Below, piece after piece: positions 39,121 to 41,463 of a stretch of 41,463 nucleotides of DNA. Under the pieces are notes generated by a model, which was not told the origin of the DNA, did no database searches, and was given only the letters and a program-made list of their open reading frames with translations. Position numbers and translations under genes: made by a program. The stretch comes from CAZKUN01 sp964555935. Lineage in GTDB: Bacteria > Armatimonadota > Zipacnadia > Zipacnadales > VGFC01. How positions within the stretch are numbered: position 1 is the stretch's first letter; each line of letters begins with the position of its first letter. The DNA lies in assembly GCA_964555935.1 (NCBI GenBank), contig CAZKUN010000058.1, positions 1-41,463 of the forward strand. The letters are read 5' to 3'.

Positions 39121-41463
39121 ATGGACAGTCCCGGGCTGTTGATGTTGATCGTCGACGACCGCCAGGACAACCTGTTCGTGCTGCGGGAGATGATCGCGGA
39201 GCATCTTCCGAACTGCGAGGTCCGATCCGCCGGATCCGCCGCCGAGGGCCTGCAGGTATTGGCCGACACGCGGATCGACACCGCCGTGATCGACGTGCAG
39301 ATGCCGGAGATGGACGGCGTCGAGATGTGCCGCCGGATGAAGGCCGATGACGCGACGGCTAACATCCCGGTCCTTCTGATTACCTCCCATGACACGACCG
39401 CCATCGCGATGTCGGAGGCGCTGGATGCCGGCGCCGATGACTTCATCAGTCGTGACGTGCATAGCGTGGAACTCGCCGCCAGGATCAGGGCGGCTCTGCG
39501 CATCAAGCGAGCGGAGGATGAGCTGCGCACGGGGGCCGCGCGCGAGTGGGAAACCACGTTTGACGCGATAAGCGACGGCGTGATGGTGGTCGACCCGGAC
39601 TGCGTGGTGGTTCGCTGCAACAGAGGGATGGCCGAGACGCTCGGAGTGACCGTCAACGAGGTCACAGGCCAGCGTTGTTGCGACGTCATCTATGGCGCGT
39701 CAAAACCGCTCGATCAGTGCCCGGCGGCTCGGGCGCGCGAGAGCCGGCGACGAGAGACCTTGGAGGCGGAACTGGACGGTCGTTGGTGGCATGTCATCGC
39801 GGACCCCATTCTCGGTGAGGATGGACAGGTGACCGGCCTGGTCCACACGATGTCTGACATTACTGAACGCAAGCACGCCGAGGCGGAGTTGCGTCGGATG
39901 GCTACGGTCTTCATGGACGCGGCCGATCCGATCCTGATCGAGGACCTGAGCAGAAACGTGGTGGATATGAACGAGGAGGCGGAGCGCTCATACGGCTGGT
40001 CGCGGGAGGAGCTTCTGGGGCAGTCGATCGAGACGATCATCCCCCCCGAGCGGCCCGAGCAGGGCCGAGAGTTGCGGGCGCAACTTCGAGCCGGAGGGGC
40101 GGTGCGGAACGTGGAGGCGCTGCGCTGGAGCAAGGACAGGACGCGCATCCCCGTGCTGCTGACGCTGTCGCTGATCACCGACGATGAGGGGGAGGCCGTC
40201 GGGGTAGCGACGTTGTGCAAGGACATCACGGCCCAGAAGCAGGTTGAGGGGGAGCTGCAGGAGAGCGAGGCCAGGTATCACGATCTATACGACCATGCTC
40301 CTGACATGTTCTGCTCGGTGGACGCGGCGACGGCGACGATCGTTGAATGCAATGAGGCCTTGGTGACGGCAACAGGTTACGCCAGGGATGAGATCTTGGG
40401 GATGCCTATCTTCGAGATCTATCATCCAGACTCCCTGGCCGATGCGAAGAGAGCCTTCGACCACTTTGCGGCCACGGGGGGGATAGACAACGCAGAGCTG
40501 GTCATGCAGCGCAAGGATGGGAGCAAGATCGACGTCAGCCTGAACGTCTCGGCTTTGCGTGACGATGACGGCCAGATCATCCACAGTCGCTCCGTGTGGC
40601 GGGACATCACCGAGCGCAAGGCATCCGAGGCCGCGTTGGCCGAGTCCGAGGCCAGGCACCGCATGCTGTTTGAGTCCACCCGCGACGCGGTGATGATACT
40701 GGACGACGAGGCCTTCCTTGACTGCAATCAGGCGACGCTTGACCTGTTCGGGTGCGCGACGCGTGAGGAGTTTCTCGGCAAGCACCCCGGCGAGCTGTCG
40801 CCGCCCCAGCAACCTGATGGACGCGATTCGCGGTCTGCCGCGGACGAGCGGATTGCCACCGCGATGCAGGAGGGCACTAACCACTTCGAGTGGCTGCACT
40901 GCCGAGTGGACGGCACGGAGTTTCCGGCAGATGTGCTGCTCAGCCGGCTTGAACTGGGTGAGGGCCCTATGCTGCAGGCCGTGGTCCGTGACATCACGGA
41001 GCACAGGGCCCTTGAAGCCAGCCTGAATCAGACCTCCAAACTCGAGTCGGTTGGAACGCTGGCAGGCGGCGTGGCCCATGACTTCAACAACATCCTCACT
41101 GGCATCATCGGCTACGCGGACATCATGCGGAACGAAGGGCTGGTCGGCCCGGAGGGCGCTCACGAACTCGCGACGATTCGGGAACTGGCGGACAGAGCCG
41201 CCAACCTCACTCGTCAACTGCTGGCATTCAGCCGCCAGCAACCGATGGAGACGAAGGTCGTGGATCCCAACGGGCTAATCCGCGAGCTGACGAAGATGCT
41301 CGGCCGCGTCATCGGCGAGGACGTCGAAGTCCAACTGAGTCTCGCCGCGGACCTGGACCGCATCAGCGCCGACCCCGGTCAGGTCGACCAAGTTATCATG
41401 AACCTTGCGGTCAACGCTCGCGACGCCATGCCCGAGGGCGGCACGCTCACCATCGAGACCGCC
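39121..41463 (+). CDS. REC-PAS(4)-histidine kinase (3' partial)
   Basis: The frame is open from the ATG at 39121 (GGAGA 6 bases upstream) to the end of the window: 781 codons without a stop. Residues 1-125 form a receiver domain with LIVDDRQDN and a phospho-acceptor Asp58 in VIDVQMPEMDG. About four PAS domains follow (roughly 145-255, 256-380, 381-505, 506-640), several closing with the typical DITER or DITEH segment. Then comes a HisKA domain with GGVAHDFNNILTGIIGYAD (His653) and the start of the HATPase_c domain (N-box in MNLAVNARDAM). The G boxes, and any further receiver, lie outside the window. It is a cytoplasmic hybrid sensor kinase, because no membrane segment is seen. Confidence 0.9.
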   Translation, partial: MDSPGLLMLIVDDRQDNLFVLREMIAEHLPNCEVRSAGSAAEGLQVLADTRIDTAVIDVQMPEMDGVEMCRRMKADDATANIPVLLITSHDTTAIAMSEALDAGADDFISRDVHSVELAARIRAALRIKRAEDELRTGAAREWETTFDAISDGVMVVDPDCVVVRCNRGMAETLGVTVNEVTGQRCCDVIYGASKPLDQCPAARARESRRRETLEAELDGRWWHVIADPILGEDGQVTGLVHTMSDITERKHAEAELRRMATVFMDAADPILIEDLSRNVVDMNEEAERSYGWSREELLGQSIETIIPPERPEQGRELRAQLRAGGAVRNVEALRWSKDRTRIPVLLTLSLITDDEGEAVGVATLCKDITAQKQVEGELQESEARYHDLYDHAPDMFCSVDAATATIVECNEALVTATGYARDEILGMPIFEIYHPDSLADAKRAFDHFAATGGIDNAELVMQRKDGSKIDVSLNVSALRDDDGQIIHSRSVWRDITERKASEAALAESEARHRMLFESTRDAVMILDDEAFLDCNQATLDLFGCATREEFLGKHPGELSPPQQPDGRDSRSAADERIATAMQEGTNHFEWLHCRVDGTEFPADVLLSRLELGEGPMLQAVVRDITEHRALEASLNQTSKLESVGTLAGGVAHDFNNILTGIIGYADIMRNEGLVGPEGAHELATIRELADRAANLTRQLLAFSRQQPMETKVVDPNGLIRELTKMLGRVIGEDVEVQLSLAADLDRISADPGQVDQVIMNLAVNARDAMPEGGTLTIETA

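Overview
This window comes from a high-GC bacterial genome. Two 10-base N runs (14972-14981 and 38182-38191) are scaffold gaps, so it is probably a draft or metagenome-assembled sequence. A diderm organism is indicated by two predicted outer-membrane beta-barrel proteins with terminal aromatic residues (Phe at 12645, Trp at 18655). One of them carries an N-terminal SLH domain, the peptidoglycan tether used by diderm members of Terrabacteria such as Deinococcus-Thermus, Negativicutes and Armatimonadota. Three xylose-isomerase-like TIM-barrel proteins, a SpoIIM-like protein and a DD-carboxypeptidase with a copper-amine-oxidase-like tail fit an Armatimonadota-like bacterium. That placement is inference, because there is no rRNA or other taxonomic marker here.

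Left part (1-10.6 kb, mostly plus strand): a proline-rich membrane protein with two arrestin-like beta domains, a sugar-phosphate isomerase/epimerase, a DUF2157/GDYXXLXY membrane pair flanked by two near-identical terminators, a secreted PhoD-type phosphatase translationally coupled to a PHP-type metallohydrolase, a small anchored protein on the minus strand, and an NfeD/flotillin pair.

Envelope and division part (10.6-20.5 kb): a near-consensus promoter and a long foldable leader precede an SLH / collagen-like / coiled-coil / beta-barrel protein. On the minus strand lies a run of four genes: a metallophosphoesterase-PHP fusion, a diheme cytochrome, an adenine DNA methyltransferase broken by a gap, and thiD. 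ftsZ has its own strong promoter and terminator. It converges on a second beta-barrel protein built from 32-residue repeats.

Minus-strand cluster (20.6-26.6 kb): PP2C phosphatase with a membrane anchor and an outer domain, D-Ala-D-Ala carboxypeptidase, ruvC, ruvA, ruvB and a SpoIIM-like membrane protein, tightly spaced and probably one transcription unit joining cell-wall work with Holliday-junction processing.

Right part (26.9-41.5 kb): a second TIM-barrel protein, a PAS protein with a histidine-kinase H-box but no ATPase domain, a LarA-type racemase overlapping a GT4 glycosyltransferase, Hsp20 and Lon, a secreted two-domain Ig-like protein, an M42 aminopeptidase, a TPR protein with an apparently dead M48-like peptidase domain, a third TIM-barrel protein with an assembly gap, and a REC-PAS(4)-histidine kinase cut by the window end. 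No tRNA, rRNA, CRISPR array, insertion sequence or prophage was seen. Short palindromes ending in TAC lie in three intergenic gaps. I found no single clearly new multi-gene system; the most unusual items are the SLH-collagen barrel with its structured leader, the 32-residue-repeat barrel and the M48-like pseudopeptidase.
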